Notes under the pieces: model-generated
Databases searched by the model: none
Seen by the model: only the letters and a program-made list of their open reading frames with translations
Told to the model about the DNA's origin: nothing
Part shown: in pieces, positions 55,601 to 64,000 of the stretch
Layout of the letters: each line of letters starts with the position of its first letter
Position numbering within the stretch: position 1 is the stretch's first letter
Position numbers and translations under genes: made by a program
Origin: Buxus sempervirens
Lineage: Eukaryota; Streptophyta; Magnoliopsida; Buxales; Buxaceae
Assembly: GCA_947561395.2 (NCBI GenBank)
Contig: OX387185.1
Span: 18,192,366 to 18,256,365, forward strand
Length of the DNA: 64,000 nucleotides
Direction: 5' to 3'

Positions 55601-56809
55601 TCTCTCCCTTCTCATATTAAAGATTTTCTGGAATCCATGCATTTTGTTTCTCAGGATGAGGAGGACAAGCTGGTTTGGTCGGCTTCTTCTAGTGGTATCT
55701 GCACGGTCAAATCTGCTTGGCAGCACATCAGATCAAGACATCATATTTCTGATCTTTATTCTAACTGTTGGAGAAACTTTATTCCTTCAAAAATATGTGT
55801 TTTCCTCTGGAAAGCGTTGAGGGGTGCTGTCCCTACGGATGATTTGATTATGAGACTTGGAATTCATCTTTGCTCCAAATGTCATTGCTGTAGATTCCCT
55901 TCTCAAGAGTCTTTTAACCATCTTTTTGCTTATGGTGAGATTGCTCAGGAGGTTTGGAAAGTGGTTGGGACCTGGTTCCGTATTCAACATCACCCTCTTC
56001 ATACTCTTTCATCTCGTGTTAGCTTCTGGTTTAATCAAGTCAGTCGTAAAGATCAATTCAACATTCTTATTCAGGTGATTCCTCATCTTATTATTTGGGA
56101 ACTTTGGACTGCTAGATGTAAATCCAGATTTGAGAACAAATCCATGGTCCTTGCTAGTATTGTGTTTAATATTAGGAGATGGCTCCAGGAGGTTTCTTTT
56201 TTCACTAATCCTTCGATTCCTTGTTCCTTGGAGAATGCTCTCTGGCTTGAAAAATTAAGAATTTATATGCCTTTTGTTAAGGAAAGAGTTTACAAATTGG
56301 TTAGATGGCAGAAAATTCGTGTGCATCCATATGTTCTTAATACTGATGGTGCCTCCAAAGGTAATCCGGGTATTAGTGGAGGAGGGGCTGTTATCAGATT
56401 TTCAAATGGTGATTTTTTTGTTGCATACTCTGCTTTTTACGGCCTTGCAACAAATACATTGGCTGAAATTTTATCTTTAAGGGATGGTCTCAGATTGGTG
56501 GACAGTTTGGGTATTCAAGACATTTGCATTGAAAGTGATTCCAAGTTGTTAGTCGACAGTTTCTACAGTAATAAGGGTATTCCCTGGAAATATCAACTCT
56601 GCTGGAAGGAAATTCTTGCAAGAATAAAAAAGTTCAACAGAATTTTCACTCATGTCTATAGAGAAGGAAATTTCGTCGCGGATGCATTGGCTAATGAGGG
56701 TTGTTCCAGACAATCTTGTTCTACTTTTACTTCTGTTTCTACTCTTCCTCATGCTGTCAAGAATGCTCTATTTGATGACAAAACTAGACTTTTTCAATTT
56801 CGGAAATAG
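52676..56809 (+). CDS. ORF2: LINE ORF2: endonuclease, reverse transcriptase, zinc finger, RNase H
   Basis: 1377 codons, uninterrupted. Residues 1-230 are an AP-type endonuclease: SWNIRGVGN at the start, GGDFN near 137 and SDHNP near 223 (metal and catalytic His/Asp). RT occupies about 440-740: PGPDGYTGWF, ALIPKV, FRPISLCN, KLDMAKAFD, RGLRQGDPLSPLLF, and catalytic YADD near 680. A zf-RVT-like region lies at about 1035-1095 (PSKICVFLWKAL ... CSKCHCC). The C-terminal RNase H (about 1220-1345) has TDGASKGNPG, the Glu of AEILSL, ESDSKLL and NFVADALA, giving the D-E-D-D set. It nicks target DNA and copies LINE RNA at the nick. The ATG overlaps the ORF1 stop, suggesting termination-reinitiation. Confidence 0.95.
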   Translation: MIPILSWNIRGVGNKESRSMLNHIVKKNRILCVAIFEPMISSSYGMQIARMLHMNHMITNEEQGGKIWLLWADAIKVDIICSSSQVISSLISPSSDMSFSSFYTSFVYAKCDYLERRDLWEELLIFSSSVDRKWIVGGDFNVINGLHEKKGGQQIVSRGMQDFQDFIQRSGLHDTGFSGESFTWCNEQQGHRRIWARLDRFFINHLGLPFLSSLKVQHLQRVCSDHNPLFINTSQRDSASKASFKFLKMWTSHVSFVDVVNKAWDIPFERSYLYTFSKKLKHLKSILKDWNWNIFGDVYRKMDSLKIQISSLEEATLNGVNSNLQGLAEAKKKLAECILQQESLLRQKSRIKWLKEGDRNSSFFHAALQIKRQQYSGIADFLGNSKDEAVDFFHSLLSSDGLARPNECINSIPQLINDEDNLSLSAVPTMEEIKSAAFSLCPDSAPGPDGYTGWFYQVCWEIIKEDLLKAITEFFNGNALPISFSATQIALIPKVSNPTNFTDFRPISLCNFSYKIIAKILASRLSPLLPRIISPEQNAFVSGRSIFDSISLAHELCQDINRKHVGGNLVLKLDMAKAFDRMDWNFLLDVCKRFGFSANWCSLINACISNCWFSILIKGSPYGFFKSSRGLRQGDPLSPLLFIIAEDVLSRGISYLTNSGKIGRYNSGRSGLSISHLLYADDILVFTCGKKSSIKNLLDFIAIYESASGQKVNCSKSSFFSPKHLSHARVGILASATGFNHSSFPTKYLGVPLFIGRTSAALFDDLIIKIQRKVSGWKAKLLSAGAKVTLLQSVLSSVPIHSMAAIPIPKAVLKRIDSIFSNFFWGESSEFGHKKHWIAWKSICLPKEEGGLGIRAIQEMMTSLHIMMGWRLLTDQGIWARFMRNKYCKRDTFQNAELRHSSSKVWKAIIHVKEHILQNMGFVPGKGDIRFWKDHWTPFGTLEVHVDNNLIVNPDLKVFETFDTNGSWNPHAVIPSLPSHIKDFLESMHFVSQDEEDKLVWSASSSGICTVKSAWQHIRSRHHISDLYSNCWRNFIPSKICVFLWKALRGAVPTDDLIMRLGIHLCSKCHCCRFPSQESFNHLFAYGEIAQEVWKVVGTWFRIQHHPLHTLSSRVSFWFNQVSRKDQFNILIQVIPHLIIWELWTARCKSRFENKSMVLASIVFNIRRWLQEVSFFTNPSIPCSLENALWLEKLRIYMPFVKERVYKLVRWQKIRVHPYVLNTDGASKGNPGISGGGAVIRFSNGDFFVAYSAFYGLATNTLAEILSLRDGLRLVDSLGIQDICIESDSKLLVDSFYSNKGIPWKYQLCWKEILARIKKFNRIFTHVYREGNFVADALANEGCSRQSCSTFTSVSTLPHAVKNALFDDKTRLFQFRK

Positions 56810-57095
56810 TCTAGTTTTCCGTTTTGTTGATTTGTTTGATTTTTGGTGTTTTTTATTGATGGTGTATTTTTTTGCCTTCGTAGGGGTAAGGTTTTATGTC
56901 CCCCCCTACTTTTTGGTTGTTGTAGGGGTAAGGTGTTATGTCCCCCCCTGTTTTTGGTTGTATCTTGGGCTTTTGTTATTAATATACAGGTCAGGGTCTG
57001 CCTCAGCCCTCCTCCCACCGTTGGAGTGCCACTAAGGTTATTCCTGCCTTAGTGGGTTTTTACCTAAAAAAAAAAAAAGTATTAACTTCCGAACA

Positions 57096-58900
57096 TAAAG
57101 CATTATCATACCTATCTATTTCGCAGCAAGTTTTTGATCAAAAGAAACAGAAATTAAAATTCCAGCACTCAAACCACTTAGAGATCATCAAACCACACCA
57201 TAGCCCCAATCAAACCCTTATATATTTGATGCCATTCCGACAAATTTTCACATTTGATAGAGATCCATCAGATTTAACTAATTAGATAAATCAACATCAG
57301 ACATTTAACAAAAAATTATCAAACTAAAATAAAGGGTTGGTAAATTTATAAAAGCCTGTACCACTACAACCTGTTAACATGACTAAAGAAGGTCCAATGA
57401 GTAACCACACAAAATCCTGGGGCAATAGCGAAATTTTACAAAACCCATTACCACATAACTTCAACATTCTGAACTATATACCATGATTGATAAACAGAAA
57501 TCTACTTCAAGTTCCAATTATTGTTGAAAGCAGATTTCCAAGACCTCGAAAAGCCATAGTAATTGCCCTCAAGTTGATAGTTAACTATAACAAACATTTG
57601 TCACAAAAGTTCTTCGATGCTTAATAGAAGAGATCTCGCAAATTGCACACAGAAAATGATAGCTATCGGTAGTATGCAAGGTGCCCAACCACTGCATGTA
57701 TCAATACATAAAGATAACAAAACGGTTAAGAAAGAATAAAGTTTTATCACAACTGCTGCTCCAATATAATCTCATTATTACCTTACGCAAGAACTCTGAT
57801 AAGAACCCTAATTTGATTTTGAGAAAACAATGTTTACTTTGCAGATCTGATTCTAACTTGTTAATTAAATGCTCAACCTAATTTAATCTATCAATAATGG
57901 ATATTCATACTATATATCACTGGAAAGATCTATGAGTGTAGTTTGTAACGCAACAAATGGTTCATAATTCAAAGTTTCCTATGTAAAGTTATGGTCGTTT
58001 TACTACAGGTGGTTACAAACAGCCGTGAAACCCAACTCACTGATGGCTTCACTTTGGTGATTTTTAATTTCCTAATTTGGGGTCCAAGTCACCTACCACC
58101 ACTCATATTCAACTACAAACACCCTAAACTAAATTTTAGACTGCTAATATGAATTTTTACACAAGGATTTCAAGCCCTCGCAAGCCACCGAAATCTTTAC
58201 AAATCTGAGACAGCATAACAAAGGGGCTACTATGTGTTAGCTTCCAATTTCAACTTCGATGTACGGTAATTCCACCTAAAGCATTATTTCCACAAAACAA
58301 TTAACACTTTTACATCTAAGGATCCTCTGCCATTACATTCCTCTCCAGAAAAATGTATTCAGAGGGAAATAAGGGAAATTGGAGCTACAACTTCTAGAAA
58401 ATCCACACATATACTTATCTGAGTAGACTCATTGTTATTCCATCAAACCAACAGACAATTAATTGAAGATATACATTGACCCAGTTCATTTGATCTTGTT
58501 GATGGGTACACAAGCTTTCCAGTCTCTAAAGATTCTTACACGGAGAAATATCAACAGCAACCATGCAGTACAAAATATTGGGTTTGTCGGATAACAATCC
58601 AATTTAATCTTCAGCTGTGGTGAGCGCACAGGTTTAGTTTTCAATTATTTTACACATTTTGATATTCCTCATTTCTATTCTGTATCAATTCAAGCAATCA
58701 CCAAAACAACCTAGATTGTATAACAGTAAATAAAACCCTAAAAGAATAAACATAACCCCATATCAACTCAAGCGATTGCCAGGTTGTAATACCAAATCAA
58801 ATAGAATTGCGATCAAATAGAAATCGAATAGTGATAATTAAAGCATGCTGCCCGGTTGAAATACCAACACCAAATCAAATAGAAATTGATCGAAGAGGTT
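57096..58900. other. Element D LTR sequence, no recognisable feature
   Basis: Right of the LINE. GCAGATCTGATTCTA(A/T)CTTGTTAA occurs here (57842) and left of the LINE (50748), a short dispersed repeat within the LTR. No frame with protein similarity on either strand. Confidence 0.5.
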
Positions 58901-58928
58901 AAAACAGTGCTACTTACACGTAATCGTA

Positions 58929-59160
58929 CATCTAACGCCCAGGTCTTTCTTTTCCTCTTCTTCCCTTTTTCTTCTTCTTCTTCTTCTATTCTTCTTTCTC
59001 CTTTCCTCTTCTCCTTATCCTTCTTCCTTTCTTTGCTTTTCCCCCTTTTCTTTCAAACCCTCGACGAACGACCTTCTTCTTTTCTTCTTCTTCTTCTTCT
59101 TCTTCTTCTTCTTCTCCCCTGAGGCTAACCCTCACGAATGACCCCTTCTCTTCTTCCTCT
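58929..59160. repeat. Pyrimidine-rich (CTT)n region
   Basis: Repeated CTTCTTCTT blocks, longest at about 59077-59115. In the sense of element D (minus) it is GAA-rich, matching the purine-rich stretch at 11160-11250 in the related solo LTR. The frame 58886-59122 is this simple repeat. Confidence 0.85.
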
Positions 59161-59464
59161 TCTTCTGCGATTTCCCTTCACAAACCCTTGACGAGCAACC
59201 CAAATAAAAGAACCTACAGTTCTTTCATTTTTGCATAAGCTACTTAATTGGTTTGGTTCAATGAGATTGAACCGACCCACGCATTCAACCGAAATAAACT
59301 TAACCATTTAACCCTTTAAACCACTAAACCCTTAAATCCTCTAAATTAATTACTCACTTTAATTGCTAAGGCATGTTTTATATTGCCTTTCCTTTTTGGT
59401 TTTTCAAACTTGCCCCTCAGCAAAGCCTCTATTCCAACTAAACCCTTGGGGTGTACCTAAGGCT

Positions 59465-59680
59465 TATTTTTTTTGGGGGGGTTACCTTGGTGTTTTCTTG
59501 GGGGTATACCTTAGTTATTAAAAGTGTGTAACTTAGGTTTACTTGGGGGTATACCTTAGTTATTCAAGGAGGCTATCTTAGGTATACAAGGGGGTACCTT
59601 AGGGATACTTGGGGGTGTACCTTGGGTATACAAGGGGATGCCTTAGGAATACTTCGGGGTATACCTTACGTATACTTGAG
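59465..59680. repeat. Short degenerate tandem array of GGGGGTATACCTTAG units
   Basis: About seven or eight imperfect units of (A/T)CTTGGGGGTATACCTTAG and TATACAAGGGGGTACCTTAG. Each unit contains the partly palindromic core GGTATACC or GTATAC. Confidence 0.8.
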
Positions 59681-60009
59681 CTAAATTGGTGTTAATGAGG
59701 GTTTAAAAAGATTTATGGGTGTTGTAATTCGAATCTAAGTATAAAGTAGTAAATCTAGAAATTTTGGACTAAATGCGTGAATGTTAAGGTTTGGACGTTT
59801 AGGTGTGGAACTTTTATCAGATAGGTTCTGCAGAATTATGTCAACGCACGCGTGTGATCTGTGCGTGACAGGGATTATGTTCGAGCGTTTGCTCATTGTG
59901 CAATAAACACACGATTCAAGATTTGCGTGTTAAGGCTTAATTTTTCACTTAACTCCAAATTTTTAGAATTTGATTCCTATTTCACTAGAACTACTTGGAG
60001 GGCACCATA

Positions 60010-60456
60010 TGAAAGAGTAGAGAACTACTCTTAAGGTCCACGATCTATAACAATTCAGAATTGAACAATGCGGAAACAGTACACACAGAATTATACGAGG
60101 AAACCTGGATCCAGATCCAGGAAAAACCTCGAGTCTATATGAGGCGACTAACCCTTCAAAATCCACTATTGAATGAAAAGACAATTACAAAGGAGTACAT
60201 ACTTAACCTTTACAATTTGACTCACTCAACAGCAATCCACAGTTCGAATCCACGAACTGCTACACAGCTTGAATCCACAAGCTGCAGAACACGATCAGTC
60301 CAGATCGCAAACAATCACTTACCAGTGATCCACAGTTCGACTCCACGAACTGCAACACAGCTTGAATCCACAAGCTGCAGGACACGATCAATCCAGATCG
60401 CAGCAATCCTCTCAGAATCCACTGAGACGATCCAATGCAGTAGGAATCCACCTACG
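60010..60456 (-). repeat. SIRE-2 3' LTR remnant (U5 side only)
   Basis: Matches 62278-62724. It ends at CCTACG where the intact LTR continues CATCAATC. It contains the hairpin series with AATCCA loops. U3, TATA box and most of R are lost, so it cannot act as a full LTR. Confidence 0.92.
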
Positions 60457-62277
60457 AGCTTGTTTGAGTAAAAAGAAGGTAAGTCTCTCATACCAAGCTC
60501 TAGGAGCTTGTTTGAGTCCATACAAGGCTTTGTTCAGTTTATAGACATATTTAGGATGATTTGTGTCCTCAAATCCTTTAGGTTGCTCTACATAGACCTC
60601 TTCATTCAGATATCCATTCAAAAATGCACTCTTAACATCCATTTGAAACAGTTTAAACTTCAAGTAACATGCAATAGACAACAGTAATCTGATTGATTCT
60701 AACCTAGCTACAGGAGCAAAGGTTTCATCAAAGTCTATTCCTTCTACTTGAGTATACCCCTGAGCAACAAGCCTAGCCTTATTTCTGGTTACTATCCCAT
60801 TCTCATCAGATTTGTTTTTAAAAATCCACTTGGTTCCTATCACATTCAGTTCAGAGGGTCTTTCAACCAATTCCCAAACATTATTTCTAGTAAATTGATT
60901 TAGTTCTTCATGCATAGCATTCAACCAAGAATCATCTAACAATGCATCTTTATAAGATTTTGGCTCAAATTGAGAGAGATAAGAAGAAAATCTTACCTCA
61001 TTATGTACCTGATGTCTTGTTCTGACACCATCTGAAATATTTCCAACAATTTGCTCAGTAGGATGATCTTTGAGAATTTTTGTCAGAGGAACCACTTCAA
61101 TGCTTGAGGAAGTATCTCTGATTTCATCCTCTTCACCTACAACCTGCAAAAATTCACTGTCAATACTTTCATCATCAATTAGCACATTTATAGATTCCAT
61201 TACAACAGATTTTTTCAAATTAAAAACTCTGTAAGCTCTACTAGAAGAAGAATATCCTAGAAAAATTCCTTCATCACTTCTAGAATCAAATTTTCCTAGA
61301 TTTTCTCTGTCCCTTATGATATAGCATTTACTTCCAAATACTCTGAAATATTTCAAATTTGGCTGTTTTCCTTTCCAAAGTTCATAGGGAGTTTGTTTCC
61401 ATCCAGATCTGATATAAACTCTGTTACTAATGTAACAAGCAGTGTTTATAGCTTCAGCCCAGAATTTTGTTGAAATTTTCTTGGCTATCATCATGGTTCT
61501 AGCCATTTCTTGTAAAACTCTGTTCTTCCTCTCCACAACTCCATTTTGTTGTGGGGTCTTAGGAGCAGAAAATTCATGTTTGATTCCATGTTCTTCACAG
61601 AAATTGGAAAACATTTGATTCTCAAATTCTGTCCCATGGTCAGATCTGATTCTAACAATCTTTCCTATTTGCAAGTTCTTTTCAACTTGAATTTGGCAGC
61701 ACAGATGTTTAAAACAGTTGATACATTCAGATTTTTCTCTTAGAAAGTCTACCCAGGTATATCTGCTGTAGTCATCTACTGCAACAAATATATATTTCTT
61801 TCCTCCCAGACTTTCAGTCTTTGTAGGTCCCATTAAATCCATATGAATCAGTTCTAATGGTCTTGATGTTCCTACAGTGTTGGTTTTCTTGTGTGTGGCT
61901 TTGATTTGTTTTCCTTGGTTGCAAGGACCACACATTCCTTTCTTTTTATTTTTCCCAAACTTGGGAATTCCTCTAACCAACTCAGACTTAGAGATTTTTG
62001 ACAAATCTCTATAGTTAATGTGGCCAAGTCTCCTATGTCACAAATCAATTTCATTGCCTATGGAGGATTTTAAAGAACACTCATTGTTTCCAATAATCCC
62101 ATAGCAATTATCACTTGTTCTTTCACCTACAAGAACAGTTCTACCAGATTTGTCCAATATTTTGCATTCTTTTCTGGTAAAATTAACAAATAATCTGGAA
62201 TCACACAATTGGCTAATACTGATAAGATTTGCTTTCAAACCAGATACAAATAGAACATTCTTTAAGCAGACTCCACT
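60457..62277 (-). pseudogene. pol: SIRE-2 pol fragment: end of protease, integrase, start of RT
   Basis: Minus strand. It starts directly at the 5' LTR end, within the segment downstream of the protease active site (LKANLISISQLCDSR). Integrase follows: zinc-site Trp replaced by TGA at 62038-62040, [39 protein letters not shown], all in frame. RT runs [39 protein letters not shown] and stops after YERLTFFLL, where the LTR remnant begins; the YVDD box is missing. Unlike SIRE-1 there is no frameshift between integrase and RT here. Confidence 0.9.
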
Positions 62278-63312
62278 TGAAAGAGTAGAGAACTACTCTT
62301 AAGGTCCACGATCTATAACAATTCAGAATTGAACAATGCGGAAACAGTACACACAGAATTATACGAGGAAACCTGGATCCAGATCCAGGAAAAACCTCGA
62401 GTCTATATGAGGCGACTAACCCTTCAAAATCCACTATTGAATGAAAAGACAATTACAAAGGAGTACATACTTAACCTTTACAATTTGACTCACTCAACAG
62501 CAATCCACAGTTCGAATCCACGAACTGCTACACAGCTTGAATCCACAAGCTGCAGAACACGATCAGTCCAGATCGCAAACAATCACTTACCAGTGATCCA
62601 CAGTTCGACTCCACGAACTGCAACACAGCTTGAATCCACAAGCTGCAGGACACGATCAATCCAGATCGCAGCAATCCTCTCAGAATCCACTGAGACGATC
62701 CAATGCAGTAGGAATCCACCTACGCATCAATCAAGGCCGATCACCAGTCCAGGCAATCACACGATCAGATGAAGTTCCGAATTGAAGAAGAATCCACTGT
62801 CTTCAATTCCAGGCGATCTATCTCAGATCTCCCCCTCACTCGATCGCCGACTCTCTAAAGAAGATTTGATCGAATCTCAAAACACCTCAAGATTCGAAAA
62901 ACAAATGATCCAAAGAAAAAAGTCACAATTGAAAATTACAACTCGTCTATTTAAAGAATAAAACTCAGATCGCGTCGAGCGCTGGTAGCGTCGTGAAGCG
63001 ATCGATGTAGACGGCTGGTAGCGAACTTATGTCCCGCTCAGAGTGAGTTGAACCAGTTAAAAGTGCGCTGCTAGCGAGCTGCTAGCGGGAGAGTACGCGG
63101 CAGGTGCACGAACCTTACTTTCGACACACGAATTCCCTTATGCGCTGCCAGCGGAGTGGCAGCGGCGTGGTAGCAGTGTGGTGGCACCAACTTCTTCTTC
63201 TTTACTGAATTTACTGAATTTTCATTGTTTAATCTGCACATCTTGAAGCTTCATTAGAAACATAATTTGTCAATCATTTGCCATAACAGGAGTGTGAGTT
63301 TTCACACTTACA
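62278..63312 (-). repeat. SIRE-2 5' LTR (1035 bp)
   Basis: TG...CA ends. It is shorter than the SIRE-1 LTR by about 150 bp, mainly in the GC-rich U3 repeats (63060-63190). A TATA-like TTTAAATA is at about 62947-62954. Hairpins are at 62506-62724, and a U3 hairpin CGCTGCCA/TGGCAGCG is at about 63142. Confidence 0.9.
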
Positions 63313-63317
63313 CCATA

Positions 63318-64000
63318 GTAAACTAAAATTTAGAATTAAACTTGATTAAGCCTACCTTAGTAAAACCTTCAACGAACTTTAATTTTTTTCCCCAATTCTC
63401 AGTCATGATCAGCATCCACCACACCTTCATAGCACAAGTGCTTAATTAGTCTAATAAGTCAAATTTAACCAATAAACTTAATAATTAAGATATAATTGGG
63501 TTTGACATTTTATAAAGTAATTGTAGAAAAGTGATCTTATTTAAGTACTTATCCATAGTTGTAAGAAATCTATTGATTTTTAAAAAAATTAGTGTTTGGT
63601 AACCACTTGTATTTAAGAACATAATAAGCAAACAAATGACAAATTTTGAAAAAAGTAGACAATTCTTTGATATAAATTGAATGAGACATTTTGAAAAACA
63701 TGTGGCATGCATGATTTAATGAGAAAATTCATGTAGTTGTTATATTCCTTTTCGTACCGGCCAGTTTGCTAGAATGAATTGAAAATATACTTCATGACTA
63801 ATTGAAGTAAAACATATGGGAAATTGATGAAGAAGAGTTAAAAACAGCTGGTCATCCCCATTTAACACGCACTTGTCAAAGCCATCAATTAACTCATTGG
63901 AAATGGGGATTAACTCACTAGAATTGGGAGAGTGTCTATACTGTATCGACGACAAAGCTCTTTTAGGTATTCAATGGTGCCACCAAGGGTCAAGCCTTGT
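63318..64000. other. Unassigned AT-rich sequence, probably more of element D LTR
   Basis: No protein similarity, repeat or boundary recognised. Being the right flank of SIRE-2, it continues the sequence left of 60005. The frames 63485-63712 and 63740-63955 have no supporting features. Confidence 0.35.

Larger units (their letters stand above)
51041..57078 (+). mobile_element. Full-length L1-type LINE with both ORFs open
   Basis: Flanked by an 18-19 bp duplication, AGTATTAACTTCCGAACA, at 51023-51040 and 57078-57095, with a 13-A tail (57066-57078). It has a short 5' UTR (51041-51134), ORF1, ORF2 and a 3' UTR with two copies of GTAGGGGTAAGGT-TTATGTCC (56880-56955). Intact duplication, complete ORFs and tail point to a recent insertion. 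It lies in the LTR of element D. Confidence 0.95.
48985..60009 (-). repeat. Long 5' LTR of element D, holding the LINE; right end not found
   Basis: The plus strand starts TGTAGCACCCTGAAACC at 48985 (LTR end in sense). It carries the shared CATG block at about 49505 and the 60-bp array at 50085-50530. After the LINE (51041-57095) the LTR continues: 57096-58900 without recognisable features, a pyrimidine-rich stretch (58929-59115), and an array of GGGGGTATACCTTAG units (59465-59680). It probably resumes after SIRE-2 at 63318. The minus-strand TG start was not recognised, so its full length, at least about 5 kb without insertions, is a minimum. Confidence 0.6.
60010..63312 (-). mobile_element. 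SIRE-2: rearranged short SIRE element, TSD CCATA
   Basis: Starts TGAAAGAG at 60010 and ends CACTTACA at 63312, flanked by CCATA (60005-60009 and 63313-63317). It consists of a 447-bp piece of 3' LTR (60010-60456), a pol fragment (60457-62277) and a 5' LTR (62278-63312). The shared 447 bp of the two LTRs look identical. PBS, gag, the rest of pol, the envelope-like gene and PPT are missing. Confidence 0.92.

Noticed and set aside
1..64000. Host protein-coding gene
   Set aside because: No spliced or single-exon frame outside transposable elements showed domain similarity; all convincing frames belong to elements.

Overview
The window is plant nuclear DNA, almost certainly from a large, repeat-rich angiosperm (probably eudicot) genome. 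Every recognisable coding sequence belongs to a transposable element, and the families are plant ones: Tekay/Del-type and Ogre/Tat-type Ty3-gypsy elements, SIRE-type Ty1-copia elements, a plant L1 LINE with a C-terminal RNase H, and a plant hAT transposon. I found no host gene, tRNA or rRNA. Species cannot be decided from the sequence.

Layout. (1) 1-7681: Tekay-type Ty3/gypsy element on the minus strand; its 3' LTR runs off the left edge, its gag-pol frame is intact except for seven in-frame stops, and its 5' LTR is 5341-7681. It sits inside an LTR (7682-8411) of a second, plus-strand, apparently non-coding Tekay-like element (element B), whose interior (8412-14404) is split by a 3.2 kb solo LTR (10585-13762, target duplication CAATT) and whose 3' LTR starts at 14405. 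(2) About 15.7-21.9 kb: decayed hAT transposon with a spliced transposase pseudogene, cut by a minus-strand solo LTR (19065-20728, duplication ACACT). (3) About 21.9-37.6 kb: 5' part of an Ogre/Tat element on the minus strand (LTR 36010-37608, PBS, long leader, gag, protease, start of RT). Its gag is split by a minus-strand solo LTR (25416-32136), itself split by a plus-strand solo LTR (28538-31169). (4) 37609 to about 60 kb: a minus-strand non-coding Tekay-like element (element D) with a short interior and a very long 5' LTR from 48985. Its interior holds a full SIRE element (38654-48501, duplication AACAT); its LTR holds a full-length L1 LINE (51041-57078, duplication of about 18 bp) and an internally rearranged SIRE copy (60010-63312, duplication CCATA).

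How it works together. This is a layered record of insertions. Best preserved are the LINE (ORF1 and ORF2 both open) and SIRE-1 (LTRs nearly identical, genes lightly broken). The older gypsy and hAT copies carry mostly amber stops, as expected from decay of methylated cytosines. All autonomous elements here would need RNA made by RNA polymerase II from their own LTR or internal promoters.

Most worth a second look: a series of small hairpins sharing one hexanucleotide loop in the SIRE LTR leader, with a compensatory base-pair change between SIRE copies; a TATA box and U3-like repeats ahead of the SIRE envelope-like gene; similar stem-loop sets in two Tat-type LTRs; and the rearranged SIRE copy with a templated filler at its junction.
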